NCBI GenBank assembly: GCA_002007465.1
Contig: LNAC01000065.1
Location: 3,191,804-3,255,803 of the forward strand
Direction: 5' to 3'
Source: Ailurus styani
Lineage: Eukaryota > Chordata > Mammalia > Carnivora > Ailuridae
DNA: 64,000 nt
Shown here: positions 12,534 to 21,944 of the stretch, piece after piece
Position numbering within the stretch: position 1 is the stretch's first letter
Layout of the letters: every line of letters begins with the position of its first letter
Notes under the pieces: generated by a model
Database searches by the model: none
Seen by the model: only the letters and a program-made list of their open reading frames with translations
Told to the model about the DNA's origin: nothing
Position numbers and translations under genes: made by a program

Positions 12534-12947
12534 TGGAACTAATTAGGGAAATGTAAATCAAAGCTACAGTGAGATATCACTTCCTACCTGTTAGAATGAC
12601 TATTAACAAAAAAGCCAAGATGCTAAGTGTTGGCGAGGATGTGAAGAAAAAGGAATCTTCACGCACTGTTGGTTGGAATGTAAACTGTTGCAGTCACTGT
12701 GGACAATAGTATGGACGTTCCTTAAAAAATTAAAATTAGAATTACCATATGATCCAATAATCCCACTTCTGGGTGTATAGCCAAAGGAATTGAAATTAAC
12801 ATCTCCAGAAGGTATCAGTCCTTTCATATTCATTATGGCATTATTTACAATATTACTATTTATAGTTATTTATATTATTTACAATAGCCGAGATATGAAA
12901 ACAAACTAAGTGTCCATCAATGAATGCATGGATAAAGAAATGTGGTG

Positions 12948-12978
<31 letters not shown>

Positions 12979-13490
12979 ATATTATTCAGCCATAAAAAAG
13001 AAGGAAATCCTGCCATTTGTGACAACATGGATTGACCCTAAGGACACTATGCTAAGTGAAAAAGGTAAAAAAGACAAATACTATAAGATCTCACTTATGC
13101 CAAATCTAAAAAAGTGAACTTGGAAACCGAGAAAAGATTGGTGGTTGCCAGAGGTGAGAAGTGAAGGCTGGGGGAAATGGGTGAAGGTGGTCACAAAATA
13201 CAAACTGGCAGTTACAAGATAAATAAGTCCTGGGGATGTAATGTACAGCATGGTGACTATAATTAATAATATTGTACAGTATATGTGAAAGTTGCTAAAA
13301 GTAGATCTTGAAAATTTTTATCACAAGAAAAATTGTAAGTATGTGAGATAATGGATGGTAACTAAATTTATTGTGGCAATCATTTCATAATACATACATA
13401 TATCAAATCCTTATGTTGTATACCTAAACTCATATAATCTTATACGTTGATTACATCTCAATAAAACTAGAAAAAATAAAAATTAAATAA
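12534..13490 (+). mobile_element. L1 3' end (end of ORF2 plus 3' UTR), old
   Basis: It contains familiar L1 ORF2 C-terminal coding sequence (CATATGATCCAATAATCCCA; ATTATTCAGCCATAAAAAAG) and an L1MA/L1MB-type 3' end closing in TCTCAATAAAACT and an A-rich tail. A (CA)n has expanded inside it at 12948-12975. Frame breaks make it inactive. Confidence 0.88.
12948..12975 (+). repeat. (CA)n microsatellite inside an L1
   Basis: About 13 CA units interrupt the L1 sequence between GTGGTG and GAGATATTATTCAGCC. Confidence 0.92.
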
Positions 13491-13653
13491 ATAAAAATAC
13501 TTCCACAGGGGAAAAAAAGGCAAAGACAACCCAAATGGAATACTTAGAGTCTTGAGACATTTTTGAAATCATTTCTCAGGCCAACTTTAAAAAAAAGGGG
13601 GGGAATAAATGTGGAAAAAAACACCTAAGATGGAAAAAAATTGATAAGTTCTT

Positions 13654-13862
13654 GGGGTACCTGGGTGGCTCAGTGGGTTAAAGCCTCTGCCTTCAGCTCA
13701 GGTTATGATCTCAGGGTCCTGGGATCGAGTCCTGCATCAAGCCCCATATCAGGCTCCCTGCTCGGCAGGGAGCCTGCTTCCTCCTCTCTCTGACTGCCTC
13801 TCTGCCTACTTATAATCTCTCTCTGTCAAATAAATAAATAAAATCTTTAAGAAAAAAGAAAA
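13654..13862 (+). mobile_element. Can-SINE, complete, young type
   Basis: Head GGGGTACCTGGGTGGCTCAG, mustelid-like GTGGGTTAAAGCCTCTGCC, and an AAATAAATAAATAAAATC tail. The target-site duplication TTGATAAGTTCTT (13641-13653) recurs as TTGATAAGTTTCTT (13865-13878). A short extra segment lies between TGCATCA and the GGCTCCCTGCTCGG part. Confidence 0.94.
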
Positions 13863-15174
13863 AGTTGATAAGTTTCTTAGTAACAATAGTAAGGTTTAGG
13901 TAGCTAAGTCTATTCAAACAGCCTATCCCATTCACTGCCAAGTTTGAGATCCCCCAGGTTCATGTTGTATGATCCAAGACTTGTCACAATAGAGAAACAT
14001 AGGTCATGAATCCCTTTTCTCTATAGAATGGAAGAATAATTGATAATATTCTACAAATGTTTCTCCAAACTCCAAGTGCTGATCTATTGTGATGCTTTCT
14101 ACTCTAGTGTGCTGAGAACAATTTTAGAGGAGGTTTCTTTCCGGTCTTTTCTTATTCTTTCCAAAAGTGTCATAGCATTAAATGGATATATTTATCTCAT
14201 GGTCCAGTGACTTTGGTCAAGCTGTTCCTCTTACCAGAAGAGCTTTGCCCTCTGGCCTCTGAAACTAGAATAATCAAGCAAAGGGGAAGACTGGAAAGAA
14301 CAAAAATAGTTCACAAAAAATATATAAGAATTAAGACTCTGAATCACAAAAATCTAAATACCATTAGAAAAAGCTGGACTGTGAGAATAAATTAAGACAC
14401 TGAGGTTTTAGGGCTGCAAATACAAAATTATTTATATAAGTCAGATGATTAGCTGTTGTTGTAAAGGTTTCCTTAAAATATCTCTAAAACATAAAATATT
14501 ATCAACACAATTGATAATATCCTCAATGTGACCTATTTGCAGCCTAGCAATTCTCTTTTTTGTGACAACAGACAAGACTGATTACTCAGCAGAGTAACTT
14601 ACTCCAAAATAAGTTCCCTGACCAAATGATAATGTCACTTGTCGTATAGGAAGTGAAGACTTGGCAAAATTTTCACTGGGTAGTTTCCTTTGACTTTTCA
14701 CATTACAGTCAACTGATTTATGAATTATAGGAAGTATATATTTAACTGTGCTGACAACTCTTTGGAAGTGGACTAGATCTGCAAGACTTTTCCAGCCAAA
14801 TGGCCTACTGACTCGTCCAACTCAACATTGTAAAAACATAATGTGTTAAGTCATTAATAGATAAATTAGTGATGAGACTAAATTGATTTATTCATTCATT
14901 AATTTTAAACTAATTGTGATTTTCCACTAACCAGCTCCTTCCCCTGACTTCTAACTTCCCCATTTCTGCCTTACCACCTCTATGAACCCACAAGACCTGG
15001 TAGCAGAATAAGCCATTCTCCCTTCTCATGCTCACTAGATCTAAATTCTATAGCATCTTCCTTCCTTGCTTCTCTTCCATGTGTTCCTTGGTTACCATCC
15101 AAGCTTAGGCCTCATTCGTCTGCCCGCTTTCACCCTTTACCCTCTACACAGCAGGCAAATTATCTCTTTGCTTT

Positions 15175-15850
15175 TATCAACACTGTCAAATAGAGTGTGC
15201 ATTATTCAACTTGGCATTTAAGGGCTTCTGTAATCAAGCTGCCCTTATTTCTTTTTTTTTTTTAAAGATTTTATTTATTTATTTGACAGAGAGAGATTAC
15301 AAGTAGGCAGAGAGAGAGGAGGAAGCAGGCTCCCTGCTGAGCAGAGAGCCTGATGCGGGCCTTGATCCCAGGACCCTGAGATCATGACCTGGGCCGAAGG
15401 CAGAGGCTTTAACCCACTGAGCCACCCAGGCGCCCAAGCTGCCCTTATTTCTAACCCTCTGTTTCTTTGGTCTTCCATATTTCAACAAATCGGAATTGTT
15501 TTTCTTTCTTGGAATATTCTCTACCCTTTTTTTCCACTTCCATATCACATTTTTGCCTTTGTTTGTAATGACTCTCCCACTTCCACACATTATATACGCC
15601 ATCACCACCAGAGTCAATCAACTCTCTTTCTTTGAAATCTTTCCTATTACCCTAATAAGAAATAATATTGTCCTTCCTGAGTGCCTGTGGTACTTGGCCC
15701 CCTCCCTTAATACCAGATTTGTGGTATATTTACTCATTTATTTATTTGTTGTGTTTTCCCCTGATACATTATTAAACTCCTTGAGACAATTCAGAATTGA
15801 AACTGATGGGACTCACTCAATTCATTTGCGTTGAAAGAATGAATGAATGA
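15175..15850 (+). mobile_element. LINE2 (L2) 3' region split by a SINE
   Basis: L2-like sequence (GGCATTTAAGGGCTTCTGTA and later Cys/Pro-rich antisense-like text) ends in a GAATGAATGAATGAATG tail near 15855. A SINE at 15253-15434 interrupts it with a clean target-site duplication. Confidence 0.65.
15253..15434 (-). mobile_element. Can-SINE, complete, young type
   Basis: Reverse orientation, with TTTAACCCACTGAGCCACCC. The 18-bp duplication CAAGCTGCCCTTATTTCT is at 15235-15252 and 15435-15452. It is inserted in an L2 fragment. Confidence 0.95.
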
Positions 15851-16384
15851 ATGATGGAGAAAGTTCTTATATCACTTGCTCTTCAAAAGCAAGTTTTAAA
15901 CTTCCTACTGATAAGAAATTCAGAAATTCTTAGCAGACATTTTGGTGTTCCTAGATATTACATAACAAATTAATGTAAAGCCATCATGTAACAGAAGGTA
16001 GGCCCCACTCAGCTAAAACTACTAAACAAACGTATCTTGGGTCCACAGAACAACTGATGGTAATAGAAGCATTAACTAGATACATACAAAGCAATACAAT
16101 CTAGTTTTATTTTCCCAGAAGGTTGTTTTGAGACCATCAGTTGCTCATAATGTATAGGAAAATATTATTTCCATAAATCTTTAAGTGAAAATATTTTTTA
16201 CTTTTCTATACTTCCATATGTATTGAGAATGACTGAAACAAGCTTGGCATATGGTATTTTATAGTCCTCTCAATCTATGTGATATAATTTAGAAATGAAT
16301 TATATACAGGTATATATTATATATTGATCCTTTCTCCCCAACAAATATTAAATGAATGGGAAAAAACCCACACATTTCCTTAAT

Positions 16385-16650
16385 CCCTGGCATTTATGAA
16401 GCACTTAAACATTATCTTGTAACAGCACTGATAGCACTGGTGCTAGAGATGGTACTGCAATGATGGTACTGGTGGTGGTAGAAGAGGCAGTGGTAGTAAT
16501 AGCAGAGATAGTAATAGCAGTGGAATGTAAAGGGTTTTGTGGGAGCCAGTCTCATTAGATACATCATCCCATTTAAATATTAAAACAGCCCTACAAAATA
16601 GTTTTAATCCCTCCACTTCACAAATAAGAAAGCTGGAGTTCAAGGAACTT
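16385..16650 (-). mobile_element. MIR SINE fragment with an internal GGT/AGT-rich expansion
   Basis: MIR sequence flanks an imperfect trinucleotide-rich tract: ATGAAGCACTTAAACATTAT on the left, and CAGCCCTACAAAATAGTTTT with AAGAAAGCTGGAGTTCAAGG on the right. The tract of repeated ATGGTACTGG-like units lies at about 16434-16530. Confidence 0.65.
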
Positions 16651-18314
16651 ACTAAGGATATAAAAAGGATATATCCTTATAAAAAGGATCTATCTGGTCC
16701 TGAATTTTTTTTCCCATTTCACCATGTTACCTCTTTATAAGCCATCCAATGAATGAACACTTTTTTGGAATCATTTTGCATCTGACATAGATTAGTTGAA
16801 TAATTGATTGATATGAATAGCTGAGTGCAGTGCAGAATTCCCAGTAAGAAAGACAGACTATGGGTTTTTTATTTTCACAGACTAAACTAGGCACCCCACC
16901 CCCCCAACATCGACATATAAGAAACAAATGTGCATTAAAATATACTCTGGCCATTTATAACAAGATCCTTTCCACTTAAAGTCATCTAATATGGTTAAGT
17001 GTACCAGTGGATGCCTCTTTCTTCACCAGCAATGAGGGAAGGATTTACTCTGGGCACTGAGTTGCCTATTGCCAACCTTGAATGCGTGGAGGGACAAACG
17101 CTAATTATGACAAATGAGTCACATGATTTAGACATTAATCTATAAAATACTTTAGCTAGTCAACGTCAATTAAACTTTTTATGTATAGAATTCATAATCT
17201 ACTGAATGAAAAAACCTAGAAGTTCCCAGGAACTTGGACATTTTATCTAACTCTTGCCTTAGTTTTTCAAAAGCAAACACTGGAGTTTGGCTGCGGGTAA
17301 AGGAATCGATATACCAATAACACAATAACAAAATTTCTGATCAGTTACTAGCAATCCTGTTGAAAAAAATTGCTATAGTAACAGAGATAATTATCAGTAT
17401 CTTAGGGGGTCAACCTGTTTGGTGAAATAGTGTTGTTCAGAAATCCAGATAAAAATACGGAAGAGAGTGAGGAGGTAAATAAGTACTTATTTTTAAATAA
17501 GTAATTTATGTACAAGTGCTAACCAGAGGTAAAACTGAAAAGTATGTTTTAATTAAAATCCTATGCCATCAAGAAAGTCATTTAAAAATTGTTTATTTTA
17601 AGATAGATAATTTTCTATTATCCATGTGAACAGAAAGAATCATGTGGAAGAAATCATTCAAAACAGCAGAAGATCGAGAAGTTGCTCCTGTTTATTTCAG
17701 AAATACATTATTTAATTTGCTTTTTTCATGTATCAATTCACTTTCCTAAGTCTGATTTAAGCTAATATTATAATTAGTTTGACTTTCCTCAGCCTTCATC
17801 AAGTGCTAGAAGGAAGTTAATCTAGAAATGTGCTAGTGGATGATAACGTGAAAAAAAAACCATTAAAAAATATCTATCTTGAATGAGGAAAAGTGACAGA
17901 CCAAGTATCTCCCCTTCTACCCAAAAACTCTCAAAATGGAAAAAATGTCTCTATATTAAAAGAAAACTAAATCTGTATGAGTGAAAGTGCTAGCACAAAC
18001 TTCCCTAATATCAAGGAAGCGCTCAGGTCTGACTCAAAATGTTCTGGAATGAGTCACATAAGATCCTGGTTCTTAGCATGTACTTGTATTGTTAAACACA
18101 AATTCACTTATTTCTTATTCTAAGGACTGATCCAGAATGCATAACGTACTGCAAGAGGTAATCTTGGGGCACCTGGGTAGCCCAGTCAGTTAAGCGATGG
18201 ACTCTTAGTTTTGGCTCAAGTCCTGATCTCAGAGTCTTAAGATCCAGCTCTCCTCTACCCCCAACAGCAGGCTTGTGCTCAGCATGGAGTCAGCTTAAGA
18301 CTCCCTCTCCCTCA

Positions 18315-18504
18315 GGTTGCCTGGGTGGCTCAGTCATTTAAGCATCTGCTTTCAGTTCAGGACAGAGACCTGGGATTGAGTCTTGCTCAGCAGGGAGCCT
18401 GCTTCTCCCTCTGTCTCCTGCTCCAGTTTGTGCTCTCTCTCTCTCTTTCTCTCTGTCTTTCTGATAAATAAATAAAAATCTTAAAAAAAAAGAGAGAGAT
18501 TCTC
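18315..18504 (+). mobile_element. Can-SINE nested in 18166-18765 (first insert)
   Basis: It carries its own head (GCCTGGGTGGCTCAGTC), CTCAGCAGGGAGCCTGC and a GATAAATAAATAAAAATC tail with poly-A. The exact borders and its target-site duplication are unclear. Confidence 0.85.
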
Positions 18505-18702
18505 GGCCATCTGGGTGGCTCAGTCAATAAGCGTCTGCCTCCGGCTTAGGTCATGATCCAGGGGTCCTGGGATCCAGCCCTGCATCAGGCTCCCTGCTCT
18601 GTGGGAAGCCTGGTTCTCCCTCTCCCACTCCCTCTACTTGTGTTCCCTCTCTCGCTCTCTCTCCCTGTCAAATAAAAAAATAAAATCTTAAAAGGAAAAA
18701 AA
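18505..18702 (+). mobile_element. Can-SINE nested in 18166-18765 (second insert)
   Basis: Its head is GGCCATCTGGGTGGCTCAG and its tail TCAAATAAAAAAATAAAATC. Flanking AGAGATTCTC and AAGATTATCTCTC-like sequences are a plausible but imperfect target-site duplication. Confidence 0.85.
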
Positions 18703-18897
18703 GATTATCTCTCCCTCTCCCTTTCCCCTTCTCTCTCTCTAAAATAAATAAATCTTACAAAAAAAAAGAGGTAATCTTATCTGTTTTCTGACCCAGAGAC
18801 CTGAGAGCAAAAGGAAACTTCCTTCTAATAACTGAAACAGTTTACAAACTTACAAAAGTAAAACCATTTTTTAGCAGATGGCTCATTGGGATACCTG

Positions 18898-19100
18898 GAT
18901 GGCTCAGATGGTTAAAAGTCTGCCTTCAGCTCAGGTCATGATCTCCAGGTCCCAGGATTGAGCCCCATGTCCATGTTGGGCTCCCAACTCAACAGGGAGT
19001 CTGCTTCTCCCTCTTCCTCTGCCTCTCCCCGTGCTTGTGCTCGCTCTCTCGCTCTCTCTCAAATGAATAAATAAAATCTTTTTTTAAATATAAAATAAAA
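18898..19100 (+). mobile_element. Can-SINE, older type
   Basis: Head GGGATACCTGGATGGCTCAG, tail CAAATGAATAAATAAAATC followed by an A/T-rich tract. It abuts the next SINE directly. Confidence 0.88.
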
Positions 19101-19301
19101 GGGATGCCTGGGTGGCTCATTTGGTTAAGCATCTGCCTTCGGCCCAGGTCCATGATCCCAGGGTCCTGGGATGGAGTCCCACATCGGGATCCTTGCTCAG
19201 CGAGGAGCCTGCTTCTCCCTCTGCCTCTACCATTCCCCCTTCTTGTGCCCATGCTCTCTCTCTCTAACAAATAAATAAAATCATAAAATAAAATAAAATA
19301 A
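19101..19301 (+). mobile_element. Can-SINE, older type, in tandem with 18898-19100
   Basis: Head GGGATGCCTGGGTGGCTCAT, tail AACAAATAAATAAAATC, with a terminal (AAAAT)n. It probably inserted into the A-rich tail of its left neighbour. Confidence 0.9.
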
Positions 19302-19588
19302 GGGTCACTTCACAATTTTTCTTCTTCCTACCTAAGATTTCCTAACTAAACTGGTAGAGTGAAGATCTCTTAAGATAGATTATGTGTCAGTGTATTTATA
19401 AACAGCCAAGTGGCCAGCGTTTTGTGTTGGCAGTCAAAAGCCAGTCATCCTAAATCAAGCTTTACACGTGCAAATTTTTTCACTCCCCTCTATATTCCTT
19501 TTAATTTAAGGGAGATTTGATCTGAGTAGCCAGCTGGCAATATATATAATGACACTTAGAACACATGTGTAAAAACTTGAAACAAGTA

Positions 19589-19797
19589 GGGACACTTGGG
19601 TGGCTAAGTTGGTTTAAGCATCCAACTCTTGATTTTGGCTAAGGTCATGATCTCAGGATCATGAGATTGAGCCCCAAGTCCATCCTGTGTGTGAATTCTG
19701 CTTAGATTCTCTCTCTCTCTCTTCCTCTGCCTTTCACCTTTTCTCTCTCTCTTAAAAAAACAACAACAAAACGAAAACAAAAAACAAAACATAAAAA
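19589..19797 (+). mobile_element. Can-SINE, old and diverged
   Basis: Diverged head (GGGACACTTGGGTGGCTAAG), CTTGATTTTGGCTAAGGTCA, CT-rich middle and an A-rich tail with CAACAACAAAACG. It lies about 200 bp downstream of SLC9A9 exon 2 in transcript order. Confidence 0.82.
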
Positions 19798-20007
19798 CCT
19801 TGGACCAAGTATCATGAAAGGCAGAGTCAGAAGAATTAATTTTTTTAATGTATCCGTGATTTGAAAAACAATTAAATTAAGTATACCCCTTAAATTCAAC
19901 TAAATTGGCCCAATGGTGTGGTGTTTAAAAAGGACATACACATCTGTGCTAATATATTGCATATGATGGCTCAATTATTTAAACAAAAATATATGACCAG
20001 ATGGATT

Positions 20008-20013
20008 TCTTAC
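20008..20013 (-). other. SLC9A9: Splice donor of SLC9A9 intron 2
   Basis: The minus strand reads GAAAAG|GTAAGA, a near-perfect donor after the Lys-126 codon (phase 0). The next exon is not in the window, so intron 2 is longer than 20 kb here. Confidence 0.93.
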
Positions 20014-20216
20014 CTTTTCAAGTATAGCATTGCCTTGATGAGGATTGATGTTATGCTGGCTTATTTCTCTCTTGTATTTATACTCATAAACTTGGTCAGT
20101 GATATTAATCAGCAGAGTTGACGGACTGAAGGCCAGTTTTCCACAATCGTACACAGTTCCACTTTCAATATCTGTTGGTGCTGTAGCATATCGTAAGATT
20201 AATCCCATTATGAGGC
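20014..20216 (-). CDS. SLC9A9: SLC9A9 coding exon 2 (NHE9 residues 59-126)
   Basis: This is the second coding exon of the NHE9 exchanger. It begins with GC, which completes the Gly-59 codon left open by exon 1, and reads LIMGLILRYATAPTDIESG onward. It ends NPHQGNAILEK at residue 126 in phase 0. Exons 1 and 2 sum to 378 bases, exactly 126 codons, with no stop or frameshift. Residues 60-68 complete membrane helix 2. The following segment, with the N-I-T sequon at Asn-96, matches the first luminal loop, where NHE6/NHE9-type exchangers are expected to be glycosylated. The acceptor is a pyrimidine-rich tract ending CTAG, and the donor is AAG|GTAAGA. Residues read after AILEK in the open frame are intronic. 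The exchanger core, including ion-binding residues, is encoded by later exons outside the window. Confidence 0.96.
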
Positions 20217-20240
20217 CTAGAATAAAGAATAAACAATTGC
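20217..20240 (-). other. SLC9A9: Splice acceptor and pyrimidine tract of SLC9A9 intron 1
   Basis: The minus strand reads TTTATTCTTTATTCTAG directly before exon 2. This T-rich tract ending in CTAG is a good acceptor and fixes the exon 2 start at 20216. Confidence 0.92.
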
Positions 20241-20408
20241 ATTGGAGGAACTGAATCTACAATGTTCACTATTAGATGCTTTTAAGTATATGATTTTGAA
20301 CTTGTAGAAGTAGCAGGAGAAAAGGTTATGTCATTACCTGGTTTAGAAAACTGTTCACTCTTCTATAGTTACAAGTTCAATAGATTACATTAAGATATTT
20401 GTGGTGTG

Positions 20409-20605
20409 TTGGGGCATCTGGGTGGCTTGGTGGGTTAAGCCTCTGCCTTTGGCTCAGGTCATGATCTCAGGGTCCTGGGATTGAGCCCCACATAGGGCTC
20501 TCTGCTCAGCAGGGAGCCTACTTCTCTTTCTCTCTGCCTGCCTCTGCCTACTTGTGCTCTCTCTCTGTGTCAAATAAATAAAAATCTTAAAAAAAAGAGA
20601 GAGAG
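20409..20605 (+). mobile_element. Can-SINE, antisense to SLC9A9, 0.2 kb upstream of exon 2
   Basis: Head GGGGCATCTGGGTGGC, tail CAAATAAATAAAAATC plus poly-A. The target-site duplication ATTTGTGGTGTG is at 20397-20408 and 20606-20617. In the transcript it runs antisense and ends 192 bases before exon 2. Confidence 0.94.
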
Positions 20606-21142
20606 ATTTGTGGTGTGGACACTATTGATTGAATATCCAACACATATTCCCCTGTTTTTCCTTCTCAGTGGAGCCACAAATTTTGGAAAGAAAAGCTACC
20701 AACTTCTTCTATCCAACCAAATGCTTCAAGAAAATCTTTGCTCTTAAACAGATACTGAGTAATCTCATCGGTCAGGAGATCAAATTTCCCAAAAAGTTTT
20801 TGGTCCACAAATCAGCACTTATCTAAAACAGTGCCATCAAACTAAAAGGAGGCACTTATATACCATGGTAGGGAAAGAGTTGTTCTTTGTTTTCTCCTTT
20901 GGGACATGACAGAGGTGATTTGTCTCCCCCCCCTTTTTTTTTCTGGCAGATATCATGTGACCTTGAGGGGACCCAGTCCAAGGGCATGGTCAATATACTG
21001 AGAATCTTAGGACCAAGATACAGACAGAACCTAGGTCCTGATGACTTCACTGAACCACTGGATCAACCTATTCTGGAAGTATCCTACTTCTAGACTTCTT
21101 GTTATATGATACAATGCATTCTTTAATTTTTTCAAACAACTT

Positions 21143-21326
21143 TAAAAAAAGGACTTTTTTTTATTTGATAGACAGTGAGAGAGGGAACACAAGCAGGGGG
21201 AGTGGGAGAGGGAGAAACAGGCTTTCCACTGATCAGGGAGCCCAATGTGGGGTTTGATCCCAGGACTCTGGGATCATGACCTGAGCCAAAGGCAGATGCT
21301 TAACAACTGAGCCACCCAGGCACCCC
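21143..21326 (-). mobile_element. Can-SINE, complete, older type
   Basis: Reverse orientation, ending in ACTGAGCCACCCAGGCACCCC. The flanking duplication TTTTCAAACAACTT / TTTTCCAAACAACTT lies at about 21129-21142 and 21327-21341. Confidence 0.93.
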
Positions 21327-21734
21327 TTTTCCAAACAACTTCAAATCAAGTTTGTGTTTACCTGTAGCAAATGCATTCTAAAGATATAACATTCCTTTCA
21401 GTGAAGCGTTGAACCTAAGTAACAGTCCTGACTTTTAAGTTTACATACTTACATGTTGGGATGCTCATGGTAATCTGGTAACTGTAAACTCTCCTAATAT
21501 TATGGATTTATTAATAAATAGCAAAGAAATTTCAAAGAACTATCCATTCCTCAATTTAAAATTTGGACTGATGTATGTGTTTAGGATAAATCCATAATCC
21601 ACTCTTTAAAACATCAAATGTTGACGGTTTTACCACTCTTGTGAATCCAGTCACCTAACAGCCTTTCATTCACTTAATAATTTTTTGGGTGCATATTTCA
21701 TACAAGACATTTCTAGACTTAAAAATGCAGCCCT

Positions 21735-21944
21735 TGGGCGCCTGGGTGGCTCAGTGGGTTAAAGCCGCTGCTTTCGGCTCAGGTCATGATCTCAGCGTCC
21801 TGGGATCCTGGGATCGAGGCTCGCATCAGGCTCTCTGCTCAGCAGGGAGCCTGCTTCCTCCTCTCCTTGTCTCTCTGCCTGCCTCTCTGCCTACTTGTAA
21901 TCTCTCTCTCTGTGTCAAATAAATAAATAAAATCTTTATTTAAA
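21735..21944 (+). mobile_element. Can-SINE, complete, young type
   Basis: Head GGGCGCCTGGGTGGCTCAGT with TTAAAGCC. The target-site duplication AAAAATGCAGCCCT is at 21721-21734 and 21945-21958. The segment CCTGGGATC is repeated in tandem near 21800, a small private duplication. Confidence 0.95.

Larger units (their letters stand above)
18166..18765 (+). mobile_element. Old Can-SINE interrupted by two younger Can-SINEs (nested)
   Basis: The host head (GGGGCACCTGGGTAGCCCAG) starts at 18166, and its tail (AAAATAAATAAATC plus poly-A) ends at 18765. A 13-bp duplication AAGAGGTAATCTT at 18153-18165 and 18766-18778 frames the whole 600-bp block, so the two SINEs inside must have landed later. Confidence 0.88.
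1..20013 (-). other. SLC9A9: SLC9A9 intron 2, first 20 kb (continues beyond the left edge)
   Basis: This is everything transcribed after exon 2 within the window. It includes the first copy of the large duplication (1-9447), the 424-N gap, an L1 ORF2 fragment, L2 and L1 3' ends and a dense SINE block at 18.1-19.8 kb. Named repeats are listed separately. Positions 660-2880, 10680-12170, 13880-15170 and 16650-18150 hold no gene and no repeat I can classify. Confidence 0.85.

Noticed and set aside
19975..20013. Extension of the SLC9A9 exon 2 frame (VRNPSGHIFLFK)
   Set aside because: It begins with the GTAAGA donor and is intronic.
21689..21922. Recurring peptide of the type GAWVAQWVKA in many short open frames
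   Set aside because: It is the translation of the tRNA-derived head of Can-SINEs, repeated wherever a young SINE occurs, and is not a protein family.
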